The notes beneath the pieces were generated by a model. It worked only from the letters and a program-made list of their open reading frames with translations. It did not search any database and was not told the DNA's origin. Below are positions 23,535-31,362 of a stretch of DNA of 64,000 bases, piece by piece; the first letter of the stretch is position 1; each line of letters starts with the position of its first letter. Source of the stretch: Pseudomonas fluorescens (GTDB taxonomy: Bacteria; Pseudomonadota; Gammaproteobacteria; Pseudomonadales; Pseudomonadaceae); contig NZ_CABVIY010000004.1 of assembly GCF_902498195.1 (NCBI RefSeq), positions 310,001 to 374,000 on the forward strand, in the 5' to 3' direction. The translations under genes were made by a program, and so were the position numbers.

Positions 23535-24966
23535 TGTGGGAGCGGGCGTGCTCGCGAAAGCGGTCTGTCAGTTACATCAAGGTTGAATGTACTGCCGTCT
23601 TCGCGAGCAGGCTCGCTCCCACCCGTATTGCTTTAGAGCACAGCCCTCAAGAACACCCGGACCGAAAATGTGGGAGCGGGCTTGCTCGCGAAAGCGGTCT
23701 GTCAGTCACATCAAGGTTGAATGTACTGCCGTCTTCGCGAGCAAGCCCGCTCCCACAGGGGTAGGTGTCGTACACATGATTCAGGAGCGCCGCGAGGCAA
23801 AATGTGGGAGCGGGCTTGCTCGCGAAAGCGGTCTGTCAGTCACCATCGTTGGTGAATGTGCTGCCGTCTTCGCGAGCAGGCTCGCTCCTACAGGGGTAGG
23901 TGTCGTACACATGATTCAGGAACGCCGCGAGGCAAAATGTGGGAGCGGGCTTGCTCGCGAAGGCGGTCTGTCAGTCACATCAATGTTGAATGTGCTGCCG
24001 TCTTCGCGAGCAGGCTCGCTCCTACAGGGGTAGGTGTCGTACACATGATTCAGGAACGCCGCGAGGCAAAATGTGGGAGCGGGCTTGCTCGCGAAAGCGG
24101 TCTGTCAGTCACATCAAGGTTGAATGTACTGCCGTCTTCGCGAGCAAGCTCGCTCCTACAGGGGTAGGTGTCGTACACATGATTCAGGAACGCCGCGAGG
24201 CAAAATGTGGGAGCGGGCTTGCTCGCGAAAGCGGTCTGTCAGTCACATCAATGTTGAATGTGCTGCCGTCTTCGCGAGCAGGCTCGCTCCTACAGGGGTA
24301 GGTGTCGTACACATGATTCAGGAACGCCGCGAGGCAAAATGTGGGAGCGAGCCTGCTCGCGAAAGCGGTCTGTCAGTCACATCAAGGTTGAATGTGCTGC
24401 CGTCTTCGCGAGCAGGCTCGCTCCTCCAGGGGTAGGTGTCGTACACATGATTCAGGAACGCCGCGAGGCAAAATGTGGGAGCGGGCTTGCTCGCGAAAGC
24501 GGTCTGTCAGTCACCATCGTTGGTGAATGTACTGCCGTCTTCGCGAGCAAGCCCGCTCCCACCCGTATTGCTTTAGAGCACAGCCCTCAAGAACACCCGG
24601 ACCAAAAATGTGGGAGCGAGCCTGCTCGCGAAAGCGGTCTGTCAGTCACATTAAGGTTGAATGTACTGCCGTCTTCGCGAGCAAGCCCGCTCCCACCCGT
24701 ATTGCTTTAGAGCACAGACCTCAAGAACACCCGGACCAAAAATGTGGGAGCGAGCCTGCTCGCGAAAGCGGTCTGTCAGTCACATCAAGGTTGAATGTAC
24801 TGCCGTCTTCGCGAGCAAGCCCGCTCCCACCCGTATTGCTTTAGAGCACAGCCCTCAAGAACACCCGGACCAAAAATGTGGGAGCGGGCTTGCTCGCGAA
24901 AGCGGTCTGTCAGTCACCATCGTTGGTGAATGTGCTGCCGTCTTCGCGAGCAAGCCCGCTCCCACA
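23535..24966. repeat. Tandem array of eleven REP pairs
   Basis: Eleven inverted REP pairs repeat with a period of 134-135 bp (left arms start near 23535, 23669, 23803, 23938, 24072, 24206, 24341, 24475, 24609, 24743 and 24877). Each pair encloses CGGTCTGTCAGTCAC plus a short variable stretch. Two spacer types separate the pairs: type A (CCGTATTGCTTTAGAGCACA...) after units 1, 8, 9 and 10, and type B (GGGGTAGGTGTCGTACACAT...) after units 2-7. The ordered A/B/A blocks indicate expansion by unequal exchange. Repeated translations in these frames are not genes. Confidence 0.96.
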
Positions 24967-24985
24967 TTTGTTCAAGGGAGTGTTT

Positions 24986-26074
24986 TCAGGCGACTTTTTC
25001 CGCTGCCTGGCGCTCACGCTCTGCCACCAGTTTGCGGGTCAGCGGGATCAGCCGTTTGCCGTAGTCGATGGCGTCGTTGAGCGGATCGAAGCCTCGGATC
25101 AGGAAGGTGGTGATGCCCAGGTCGTAGTAATCGAGCAGCGCCTCGGCCACTTGTTCCGGCGTGCCCACCAGCGAGGTCGAGTTGCCTTGTGCGCCCAGCA
25201 GGCCGGCGATGCCAGTCCACAGGCGTTTGTCCAGGCGCGAACCCTGGGCGGCCGCGGCAAGCAGGCGACGCGAGCCTTCGTTCGGCGGTTCGCGGCGTAC
25301 GAAACCGTTCTGTTCGGCCAGTGCGGTGGCCTGTTCCAGGATGCGCTCGGCGCGTTCCCAGGCCTGGGCTTCGGTGTCCGCCAGAATCGGCCGCAACGAC
25401 AGGCTGAAGCGAATGCTGCGACCATGTCTGGCCGCTTCGGCGCGCACCTGTTTCACCACTTCGCGGACCTGTTCATAGGTTTCGCCCCACAAGGCATACA
25501 CGTCCGCATGCTTGCCGGCCACTTCGATGGCTGCGGTCGACGAACCGCCGAAATACAGCGGGATGTGCGGCTGCTGCGGTGACTTCACCGCCGAGTGTGC
25601 GCCCTCGAACTGGTAGTACTGGCCTTCATAGTCGAAGGGTTTTTCGCTGGTCCATTCCTGGCGCAGCACGTCGAGGTATTCATCGGTGCGGGCATAACGC
25701 TCGTCTTTGCCGATGTAGCTGCCGTCGGCGCGCAATTCGCGATCATCGCCACCGGTGATGATGTGCACGGCGGTGCGTCCGCCATTGAATACGTCGAGGG
25801 TGGTGAACTGTCGCGCGGCCAGGGTCGGCGCGGCAAAGCCCGGTCGGTGGGCAATCAGGAACTTGAGATGCTTGGTCACGCTGGCCGCGTGCGAGGCAAT
25901 CAGGGTGCTGTCCGGGCTGTTGGAGTGGAAGGCCACCAGGGCCCGGTCAAACCCGGCTTCGTCATGGGCGCGAGCGACTTTTTCCACATAGTCGGGCTGC
26001 AGCACGGGACCGCTGCGAGGGTGGATTTCCGAAGCATGGTGGCCGCCGATGTAGCCGATGAATTCAATACTCAT
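24986..26074 (-). CDS. SsuD-like FMN-dependent alkanesulfonate monooxygenase family protein
   Basis: 362 residues of the luciferase-like family, close to alkanesulfonate monooxygenases: N-terminal IEFIGYIGGHHASEIHP, the conserved NGGRTAVHIITGGDDRELRADG, YFGGSSTAA and FLIRGFDPLNDAIDYG near the end. SsuD-type enzymes release sulfite from alkanesulfonates using FMNH2 and oxygen. It faces away from the SsuC/SsuB-type transporter genes with a shared regulatory gap of 385 bp. AAGGAA precedes the ATG at 26074; in-frame sequence upstream reads through the conserved leader and is not expected to be translated. No SsuE-type reductase is present in the window. Confidence 0.9.
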   Translation of the reverse strand: MSIEFIGYIGGHHASEIHPRSGPVLQPDYVEKVARAHDEAGFDRALVAFHSNSPDSTLIASHAASVTKHLKFLIAHRPGFAAPTLAARQFTTLDVFNGGRTAVHIITGGDDRELRADGSYIGKDERYARTDEYLDVLRQEWTSEKPFDYEGQYYQFEGAHSAVKSPQQPHIPLYFGGSSTAAIEVAGKHADVYALWGETYEQVREVVKQVRAEAARHGRSIRFSLSLRPILADTEAQAWERAERILEQATALAEQNGFVRREPPNEGSRRLLAAAAQGSRLDKRLWTGIAGLLGAQGNSTSLVGTPEQVAEALLDYYDLGITTFLIRGFDPLNDAIDYGKRLIPLTRKLVAERERQAAEKVA

Positions 26075-26109
26075 GGGGAGTTCCTTGTCGTTGAATAGGC
26101 GCGATTCAA

Positions 26110-26133
26110 GCCTCCACCTGGCATTGGGGTCGG
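26110..26133 (-). promoter_or_regulatory. Conserved 5' leader element, copy D
   Basis: The sense strand reads CCGACCCC, 4 nt, GCCAGGTGGAGGC, about 35 nt before the SsuD-like start. Unlike copies A-C, complementarity to the ribosome-binding site (AAGGAA) is not convincing here. Confidence 0.5.
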
Positions 26134-26182
26134 TCTGTGGCATCAAAAATAGGCGCAGCGGGGGCGGGCTGTGAAATGCCGT

Positions 26183-26197
26183 TTGGTTCTAAGTTAA
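26183..26197 (-). promoter_or_regulatory. Sulfur-island box before the SsuD-like gene
   Basis: TTGGTTCTAAGTTAA on the + strand, followed on the sense strand by CATTTCACAGC as in the 15.35-kb copy. The best -10 candidate, TATTTT, begins 31 nt after the box instead of 22, with a G/C-rich insertion between, so this copy may be a variant promoter. Confidence 0.5.
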
Positions 26198-26348
26198 TTA
26201 TAAAAAAACAGAATGATGTGTGCTTATTGATATCAAGTAACTGCATTTTCATCCGCCTCATCCCAATGGGCTGCGGCATGACCGGCATCACGCTTGTATT
26301 ATGCAAATAATTTATCAGGATGATCTGATATCTAATCTTCTAATCATA

Positions 26349-26391
26349 TTAGGTTATTCCTAAAAAGAATTTCACGGAGGTTTTTTATGCG
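26349..26391 (+). promoter_or_regulatory. Sulfur-island box plus -10 for the transporter-TonB genes
   Basis: The box TTAGGTTATTCCTAA (26349-26363) is a perfect inverted repeat, TTAGG-N5-CCTAA. It is followed by GAATTTCAC, and the hexamer TATGCG begins exactly 22 nt after the box. It is the most symmetrical of the six copies. Confidence 0.62.
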
Positions 26392-26458
26392 AATAGCATG
26401 AAAACCGAAGCTGACCCCATGGCCCCTCTCGCCATGTTCTTTATAGGAAGGACGCCTG

Positions 26459-27343
26459 ATGACTGAAAAGACCCTGGATGCACAGAGCCCCGGCAGCTCG
26501 TTTTCCGTCAATAAGGCTGCCCGTCACCCGGGCGAGTTGCAGGGTGCGTCGCGGCTCATCCCGCAGTGGCTGCGCAACTGGCGCACACCCGAGGTGTTGC
26601 TGCGGTTGCTCAGCCCGATCGCGTTGTTGCTGCTGTGGGAGCTGGCGTCTCAAGCGGGCCTGATTCCGCAACGGGTGATCGCGGCGCCTTCGCAGATCGG
26701 CGGCACCCTCTGGGCCATGATCGTTTCCGGTGAACTGGGCAAGCACTTGCTGGTGTCGTTGCAGCGGGCGCTGGTGGGCTTGAGCATCGGTGTCAGTATC
26801 GGAGTGATCGCGGCGCTGATCAGTGGGCTGTCGAAGCGCGGCGAGGTAATCCTCGATTCGCCGCTGCAAATGCTGCGCACCATTCCTTCGCTGGCGCTGG
26901 TGCCCCTGTTCATCCTCTGGTTCGGCATTGGCGAATTCACCAAAATTGCGCTGATCGTCACCGGCACGACCTTCCCGGTGTACCTGAACCTGTTCGCCGG
27001 GATCCGCAACATCGACCCCAAGTTGATCGAGGCCGCCAACACCCTGGGCCTGAGTCGTCGCGAGCTGATCTGGCACGTGATCCTGCCGGGCTCCTTGCCC
27101 TCCTTCTTTGTCGGCTTGCGCTACTCCCTGGGGATTTCCTGGCTGGCACTGGTGTTCGTCGAGCAGATCAACACCACCGCCGGCATCGGCTTCCTGGCCA
27201 GTGATGCGCGGGACTTCATGCGCACCGACGTGATTGTGATCTGCCTGCTGATCTACAGCGTCCTCGGCCTGCTGATCGATGGACTGATCCGCACGCTGGA
27301 GCGTTTCGCCCTGGCCTGGCGCCCAACTTTCGTGAGGAACTGA
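26459..27343 (+). CDS. SsuC-type ABC transporter permease
   Basis: 294 residues, BPD_transp_1 family, with about six membrane helices after a 45-residue hydrophilic N-terminus. The coupling-loop motif EAANTLGLSRRELIWHVILPGSLP is the EAA motif of sulfonate/nitrate/taurine permeases, and the LRTIPSLALVPLFILWFGIG segment is typical of SsuC. It forms the inner-membrane channel with the ATPase encoded one base downstream of its stop. No binding protein adjoins; two orphan sulfonate-type binding proteins (1.4 and 14.3 kb) could both feed it. GGAAGG stands before the start. Confidence 0.92.
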   Translation: MTEKTLDAQSPGSSFSVNKAARHPGELQGASRLIPQWLRNWRTPEVLLRLLSPIALLLLWELASQAGLIPQRVIAAPSQIGGTLWAMIVSGELGKHLLVSLQRALVGLSIGVSIGVIAALISGLSKRGEVILDSPLQMLRTIPSLALVPLFILWFGIGEFTKIALIVTGTTFPVYLNLFAGIRNIDPKLIEAANTLGLSRRELIWHVILPGSLPSFFVGLRYSLGISWLALVFVEQINTTAGIGFLASDARDFMRTDVIVICLLIYSVLGLLIDGLIRTLERFALAWRPTFVRN

Positions 27344-27344
27344 T

Positions 27345-28130
27345 ATGTCGAGCATCGATCTTTTGGACGCATCGGTGGCGCCGGTGCAACTGCGCAATGT
27401 GGTGCGCCAGTTCGGCCAGCAGCGGGTCATCGATGGCCTGGACCTGGACATCGCGCCGGGTGAGTTTGTCGCCTTGCTGGGGGCCAGCGGTTCGGGCAAG
27501 ACCACCTTGCTGCGCAGCCTGGCCGGCCTGGACAGCATCGACAGCGGCCAGTTGCGGGTGCCGAAGGCGCGGGCGGCGGTGTTCCAGGAGCCTCGCCTGA
27601 TGCCCTGGAAGCGAGCCTGGAAAAACGTGATCCTCGGCCTGCGCATTCCGCACGCCAAGGCGCGCGCGGTGCAGGCCCTCACCGAAGTGGGGCTGGCCCA
27701 TCGGCTCGACGCCTACCCGGCCACGCTCTCCGGCGGCGAAGCGCAACGCGTGGCACTGGCCCGTGGCCTGGTGCGCGAACCCAAGCTGTTATTGCTGGAC
27801 GAACCCTTCGCCGCACTGGATGCCCTGACCCGGATTCGCATGCATCGGCTGATCATCGAGTTGTGGCGCAAGCACACGCCCGCCGTGCTGCTGGTCACCC
27901 ATGACGTGGACGAAGCGATCCTGTTGGCCGATCGGGTCATCGTGCTGGAAAACGGCAAGATTGCCGAACAAGTCATCATTGATCTGCCGCGGGCCCGGGA
28001 CACCGGGCAGGCAGGTTTTCAGGCCATTCGTGCGCGCCTGTTGAATTTGCTGGGGGTTGAAGTGGAACCCGCGGCGGTCGCCGAACGCCTCGCAGCCAAC
28101 GGTACGGTCCGGCGTTTCGCCCATGGCTGA
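27345..28130 (+). CDS. SsuB-type ABC transporter ATPase
   Basis: A 261-residue ABC ATPase of the nitrate/sulfonate/taurine class. Walker A is GASGSGKTT (46-54), Q-loop FQEPRLMPW, signature LSGGEAQR (128-135), Walker B LLLLDEP (148-154), and the switch histidine is in LLVTHD. It powers the SsuC-type permease encoded immediately upstream; the genes are separated by a single base and surely cotranscribed. The tonB gene begins 57 bp downstream on the same strand, tying inner-membrane sulfonate import to outer-membrane energisation. Confidence 0.93.
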   Translation: MSSIDLLDASVAPVQLRNVVRQFGQQRVIDGLDLDIAPGEFVALLGASGSGKTTLLRSLAGLDSIDSGQLRVPKARAAVFQEPRLMPWKRAWKNVILGLRIPHAKARAVQALTEVGLAHRLDAYPATLSGGEAQRVALARGLVREPKLLLLDEPFAALDALTRIRMHRLIIELWRKHTPAVLLVTHDVDEAILLADRVIVLENGKIAEQVIIDLPRARDTGQAGFQAIRARLLNLLGVEVEPAAVAERLAANGTVRRFAHG

Positions 28131-28187
28131 TGCTGTTGCCAATCCTTGGGCGCGGTGTTCTATCTGAAGATGTACAGGAGTCTATCA

Positions 28188-28994
28188 ATGGGCAATGTCC
28201 AGAGCGCCACCCATGCCTTGGAGGTGTTTCGACACCCGGGCGGCGAGTTGCTCGATCTTGGCCGGGTCTTCCGCGAACCCCTGGCGCTGTCGCGATTGCA
28301 CAGCACGCCCAAGCGTGTGCTGAGTCGACGCGAAGTGGTATTGCTGGGGGTGTTTGCACTGGTGCTGCATGGCGCGGTGATTGTCTGGGTCAACCAGGCA
28401 CCGCCGCCGCAACTGCCGGTGGTGCCGCCGGAGATTCCGCCGATGACCATCGAGTTTTCACAGCCGGCACCCCCGGTGGTGCAGCCGCCACCGCCCGAGC
28501 CGATACCGCAGCCGGTGGTCGAACCGCCACCCCCGGTGGAGGACGAGTTGGCCGTGAAGCCACCGCCGCCCAAACCGATTCCAAAACCCAAGCCCGTGGT
28601 CAAGCCGGTGCCCAAGCCCGTGGCCAAACCGGTGGAGCAACCACCGGCCCCGCCCGCGCCGCCACAACCGGTCGCGGCCCCGGCGCCACCCGCACCGCCG
28701 GCGCCGAAACCGGTGACACCGGCCTCCGCCAGCGCCGGTTACCTGAAGAACCCGGCGCCGGAATACCCGTCGCTGGCAATGCGTCGCGGCTGGGAAGGCA
28801 CGGTGTTGTTGCGGGTGCATGTGTTGGCCAGCGGCAAGCCCGGTGAAATCCAGATCCAGAAAAGCAGCGGTCGCGATCAACTCGACGACGCGGCGCTGGC
28901 GGCGGTCAAGCGCTGGAGTTTTGTCCCGGCCAAGCAGGGCGATGTCGCCCAGGACGGCTGGGTCAGCGTGCCGATCGACTTCAAGATCAAGTAG
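28188..28994 (+). CDS. tonB: TonB family energy transducer
   Basis: 268 residues. A cytoplasmic N-terminus of about 45 residues (longer than classic TonB) precedes one membrane anchor (VVLLGVFALVLHGAVIVWV), then a long proline-rich periplasmic spacer with PPPEPIPQPVVE and KPKPVVKPVPKP repeats, and a C-terminal TonB domain (YPSLAMRRGWEGTVLLRVHV, ending VPIDFKIK). It transmits proton-motive force to TonB-dependent receptors. The exbB and exbD genes follow, making a complete dedicated motor inside the sulfur island alongside three receptors. The start at 28188 has GGAG 8 nt upstream; an earlier in-frame start lacks a good site. Confidence 0.95.
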   Translation: MGNVQSATHALEVFRHPGGELLDLGRVFREPLALSRLHSTPKRVLSRREVVLLGVFALVLHGAVIVWVNQAPPPQLPVVPPEIPPMTIEFSQPAPPVVQPPPPEPIPQPVVEPPPPVEDELAVKPPPPKPIPKPKPVVKPVPKPVAKPVEQPPAPPAPPQPVAAPAPPAPPAPKPVTPASASAGYLKNPAPEYPSLAMRRGWEGTVLLRVHVLASGKPGEIQIQKSSGRDQLDDAALAAVKRWSFVPAKQGDVAQDGWVSVPIDFKIK

Positions 28995-29082
28995 TTCTCA
29001 AACCTATCGAAACACGACGCGGGCTACCTGACACAAGGCGCATCGCTACAACCGATCCAATGCCTTGCTGGAGAGCCTGACC

Positions 29083-29808
29083 ATGAACCTGATTGCATCC
29101 CCCTTCGAATCCATCGAACACGCCGTCATCTGGCTGTTGATCCTTTTTTCCGTCGCGACCTGGGGCCTGGCGTTGCTCAAGGGCGTGCAGTTCACCCGGC
29201 TGAAGAACCAGGACCGCAAATTCCACAAGCAATTCTGGGCCGCTTCCAGTCTCGATTCGGCCGCCGAACTTGCCCACAACCAGCCTGGCGCGGCAGCCCG
29301 CGTGGCATTGGCCGGATACGCGGCAATCCAGGTCCTGGAGGGTGCGCAAGCCACGGACCTGAGCCAGTCGATCAACCACCAGGATCGCCTCGAACGCGCC
29401 CTGCGCCAGCAGATCGTGCGTGAGCGTCGTTCACTGGAAACCGGCCTGGCGATCCTCGCCAGTATCGGCAGCACCTCGCCCTTTATCGGGCTGTTCGGCA
29501 CCGTCTGGGGCATCATGTCGGCGTTGAAAGGCATCAGCGCGGCGGGCTCGGCGAGCCTGGAAACCGTGGCCGGGCCGATCGGCGCGGCACTGGTTGCGAC
29601 AGGTGTCGGGATCGCCGTCGCCGTGCCGGCGGTGCTGGTCTACAACTACTTCCTGCGTCGTCTGAAACTGACCGCCGCCGACCTCGACGACTTCGCTCAC
29701 GACTTCTACAGCCTGGCGCAGAAACATTCGTTCCGCGTGCTGCTGCATCCGGTGCTGAGCAAGTCCGGCGCCAGCGTCGCCGGGCAGAAAGTCAAGGAGG
29801 CGTCCTGA
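29083..29808 (+). CDS. exbB: ExbB/MotA-TolQ-type proton channel protein
   Basis: 241 residues with three membrane segments. The conserved TolQ/ExbB block GLAILASIGSTSPFIGLFGTVWG is followed by the third helix (GAALVATGVGIAVAVPAVLVYNY). It forms the pentameric proton channel that, with ExbD, energises TonB. The start at 29083 (GGAGAGCCTGACC before ATG) gives a normal N-terminus. It lies 88 bp after tonB and one base before exbD. Confidence 0.95.
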   Translation: MNLIASPFESIEHAVIWLLILFSVATWGLALLKGVQFTRLKNQDRKFHKQFWAASSLDSAAELAHNQPGAAARVALAGYAAIQVLEGAQATDLSQSINHQDRLERALRQQIVRERRSLETGLAILASIGSTSPFIGLFGTVWGIMSALKGISAAGSASLETVAGPIGAALVATGVGIAVAVPAVLVYNYFLRRLKLTAADLDDFAHDFYSLAQKHSFRVLLHPVLSKSGASVAGQKVKEAS

Positions 29809-29809
29809 T

Positions 29810-30211
29810 ATGGCCTTCTCCACACAAGACAGCGATGAAGTGCTGAGCGAAATCAACGTCACGCCGCTGGTGGACGTGATGCTGGTGCTGCTGGTGGTGT
29901 TCATCGTCACCGCGCCGCTGCTGACCAACGCCATCCCGATCAACCTGCCCAAGACCGAATCGGTCGCGCCGGTGGAACAGAAGGATCCGCTGGTGGTGAG
30001 CATCGACGACAAGGGCAAGGTGTTCATCAACAAGGATGAAATCCAGGCCGATTTGCTGGAGTTCAACCTGCAGGCGGCCAAGGCGAAAAACCCGGATGTG
30101 CGGGTACAGTTGCAGGCTGACAACGGGGTGAATTATGGCGAGGTGGCGCGGGCGATGGCGTCTATCGAGCGGGCGGGGATTACCAAGTTGTCGGTGATTA
30201 CGGCGAAGTAG
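29810..30211 (+). CDS. exbD: ExbD/TolR-type biopolymer transport protein
   Basis: 133 residues with one N-terminal membrane helix carrying the essential aspartate (INVTPLVDVMLVLLVVFIV), then a periplasmic domain ending AGITKLSVITAK, standard for ExbD. It is the last gene of the tonB-exbB-exbD unit; AAGGAGG overlaps the exbB end and serves as ribosome-binding site. A REP pair lies about 90 bp after the stop. Confidence 0.95.
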   Translation: MAFSTQDSDEVLSEINVTPLVDVMLVLLVVFIVTAPLLTNAIPINLPKTESVAPVEQKDPLVVSIDDKGKVFINKDEIQADLLEFNLQAAKAKNPDVRVQLQADNGVNYGEVARAMASIERAGITKLSVITAK

Positions 30212-30298
30212 GGGGGATCTGAGGGGGAGTACCCCGCGAAAAGCCAAAGCGAGGCAGCCTGATAGCCGACCTGCTTTCCCGGATGTACGCGATCCCCC

Positions 30299-30400
30299 TG
30301 TAGGAGCGAGCCCTGCTCGCGAAAAACGCCCAGACACCGCGTTCATTCAGACAGCCAGCGTTATCGTTGATCTCCATCGCGAGCAGGGCTCGCTCCTACA
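30299..30400. repeat. REP pair (inverted)
   Basis: Inverted GTAGGAGCGAGCCCTGCTCGCG cores after exbD; both arms carry an extra C (GAGCCCTGCTC) compared with other copies. Confidence 0.9.
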
Positions 30401-30640
30401 GGGGATCGGGGCACCAGCCAAAATCAGGTCGGCTTGAACGCCGCCTCGCTTCGGCTTTTGATTTTGATCTGGGTGCCCCGTTAAACCACGCTGGCCGAAC
30501 GCAGGCATTGCGCAGTGGGGAAACCGGCAGGACGCCGGTTTAGCCGCGCTGGGCCAGGGATGGCCCATCGCGGCGACCCACGGAGCAATGCCTTCGTTCG
30601 GGCATGCCGAGCCTAAGCGAGGCACCGAGTGGTGGGGCAA
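30401..30640. other. Non-coding stretch between exbD and the dispersed repeat
   Basis: No convincing gene is seen. The text (CCTCGCTTCGGCTTTTGAT, GGCAGGACGCCGG, GATGGCCCATCGCGG) consists of short imperfect hairpins and resembles conserved intergenic filler of fluorescent pseudomonads. It runs directly into the dispersed repeat at 30641. Confidence 0.5.
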
Positions 30641-30731
30641 GAGCGCTTGGTTACTTGGCGCTCTTCCAAGTAACCCGCTGTAAAAGCGGAACCATTAGAG
30701 GCCGTTACCGCAGAAATGGATATGTACACCC
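30641..30731 (+). repeat. Dispersed intergenic repeat, copy 1
   Basis: Contains a TTACTTGG / CCAAGTAA hairpin, CCGCTGTAAAAGCGGAACC, and GGCCGTTACCGCAGAAATGG followed by ATATGTACACC. Related copies are at 35935 (same strand) and at 39048 and 60468 (opposite strand). Confidence 0.75.
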
Positions 30732-30754
30732 AATCCAAATCCAGACATCGCCCG

Positions 30755-31177
30755 CTACGACCGATACTTGATCACAATCCCCTTGAGCTTGCGACCCTCA
30801 ATGGCTCTCGCGTCACGCGCCCAAAGCGGCCCGTTGACGTAGGTGCCCACTCTGCCGATATGGTCAAAGACCACCACCACGGCATCGCCACCCAGCTTGG
30901 CGGATTCCTCGCGCAATTTTTGTTCGACCTCGGCAATCGGAGGCGCGGGGTCGACGCTGGCGTCGATCAGCACTTCACCCAGGCGAATGTGCGGGCGCAG
31001 GGGTTCGGAACGCAGCACCACGACTTCGCTGGGCAGTGTCGGCGCGGGATGCTCGACGCCGACGTAGGCGGTGGTCTGGGCATCGACGGTGGCGCAGCCG
31101 CTCAGCGCGAGGAGGGTGGCGGTGAGCCCGCCCGCCAGTAGCGACAGTTTGAAACGGGTAGACCAGGACGCAGGCAT
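30755..31177 (-). CDS. Predicted lipoprotein, hypothetical
   Basis: 141 residues with a lipoprotein signal: basic start, hydrophobic stretch, lipobox LALSGC, so anchored to a membrane after lipidation. The rest (LPSEVVVLRSEPLRPHIRLGEV, VEQKLREESAKLGGDAVVVVFDHIG) resembles small conserved Gammaproteobacterial lipoproteins with a Lys/Glu-rich helix and a VVVVFD strand; I know no defined function. A strong GGAGGAAA sits before the ATG at 31177, which is why the longer frame is rejected. Confidence 0.82.
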   Translation of the reverse strand: MPASWSTRFKLSLLAGGLTATLLALSGCATVDAQTTAYVGVEHPAPTLPSEVVVLRSEPLRPHIRLGEVLIDASVDPAPPIAEVEQKLREESAKLGGDAVVVVFDHIGRVGTYVNGPLWARDARAIEGRKLKGIVIKYRS

Positions 31178-31253
31178 GGCGGGTTTCCTCCGGACAGTCC
31201 GCTGCGACGGGGAGATGGCATATTGACGGTAGCAGACGGCCGGGGAGTTGCCA

Positions 31254-31352
31254 TGCAGGAGCGAACTCGCTCGCGATGACTCTGGGCGCGACACGGGCAT
31301 TCAGAATGCCCGCGTCATCGTTAACGTCCATCGCGAGCAGGCTCGCTCCTGC
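31254..31352. repeat. REP pair (inverted, one arm diverged)
   Basis: GCAGGAGCGAACTCGCTCGCG and the matching complementary arm flank about 55 bp between two same-strand genes. Confidence 0.87.
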
Positions 31353-31362
31353 CGCTTTTGTG

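Noticed and set aside
23535..24966. CRISPR array
   Set aside because: Units are long palindromic REP pairs with two recurring spacer types rather than unique spacers, and no cas genes are present.
23587..25080. Repeated frames with near-identical 103-aa products in the REP array
   Set aside because: They are translations of the 134-bp repeat (CRLREQARSY and similar), with no ribosome-binding sites or conserved domain.
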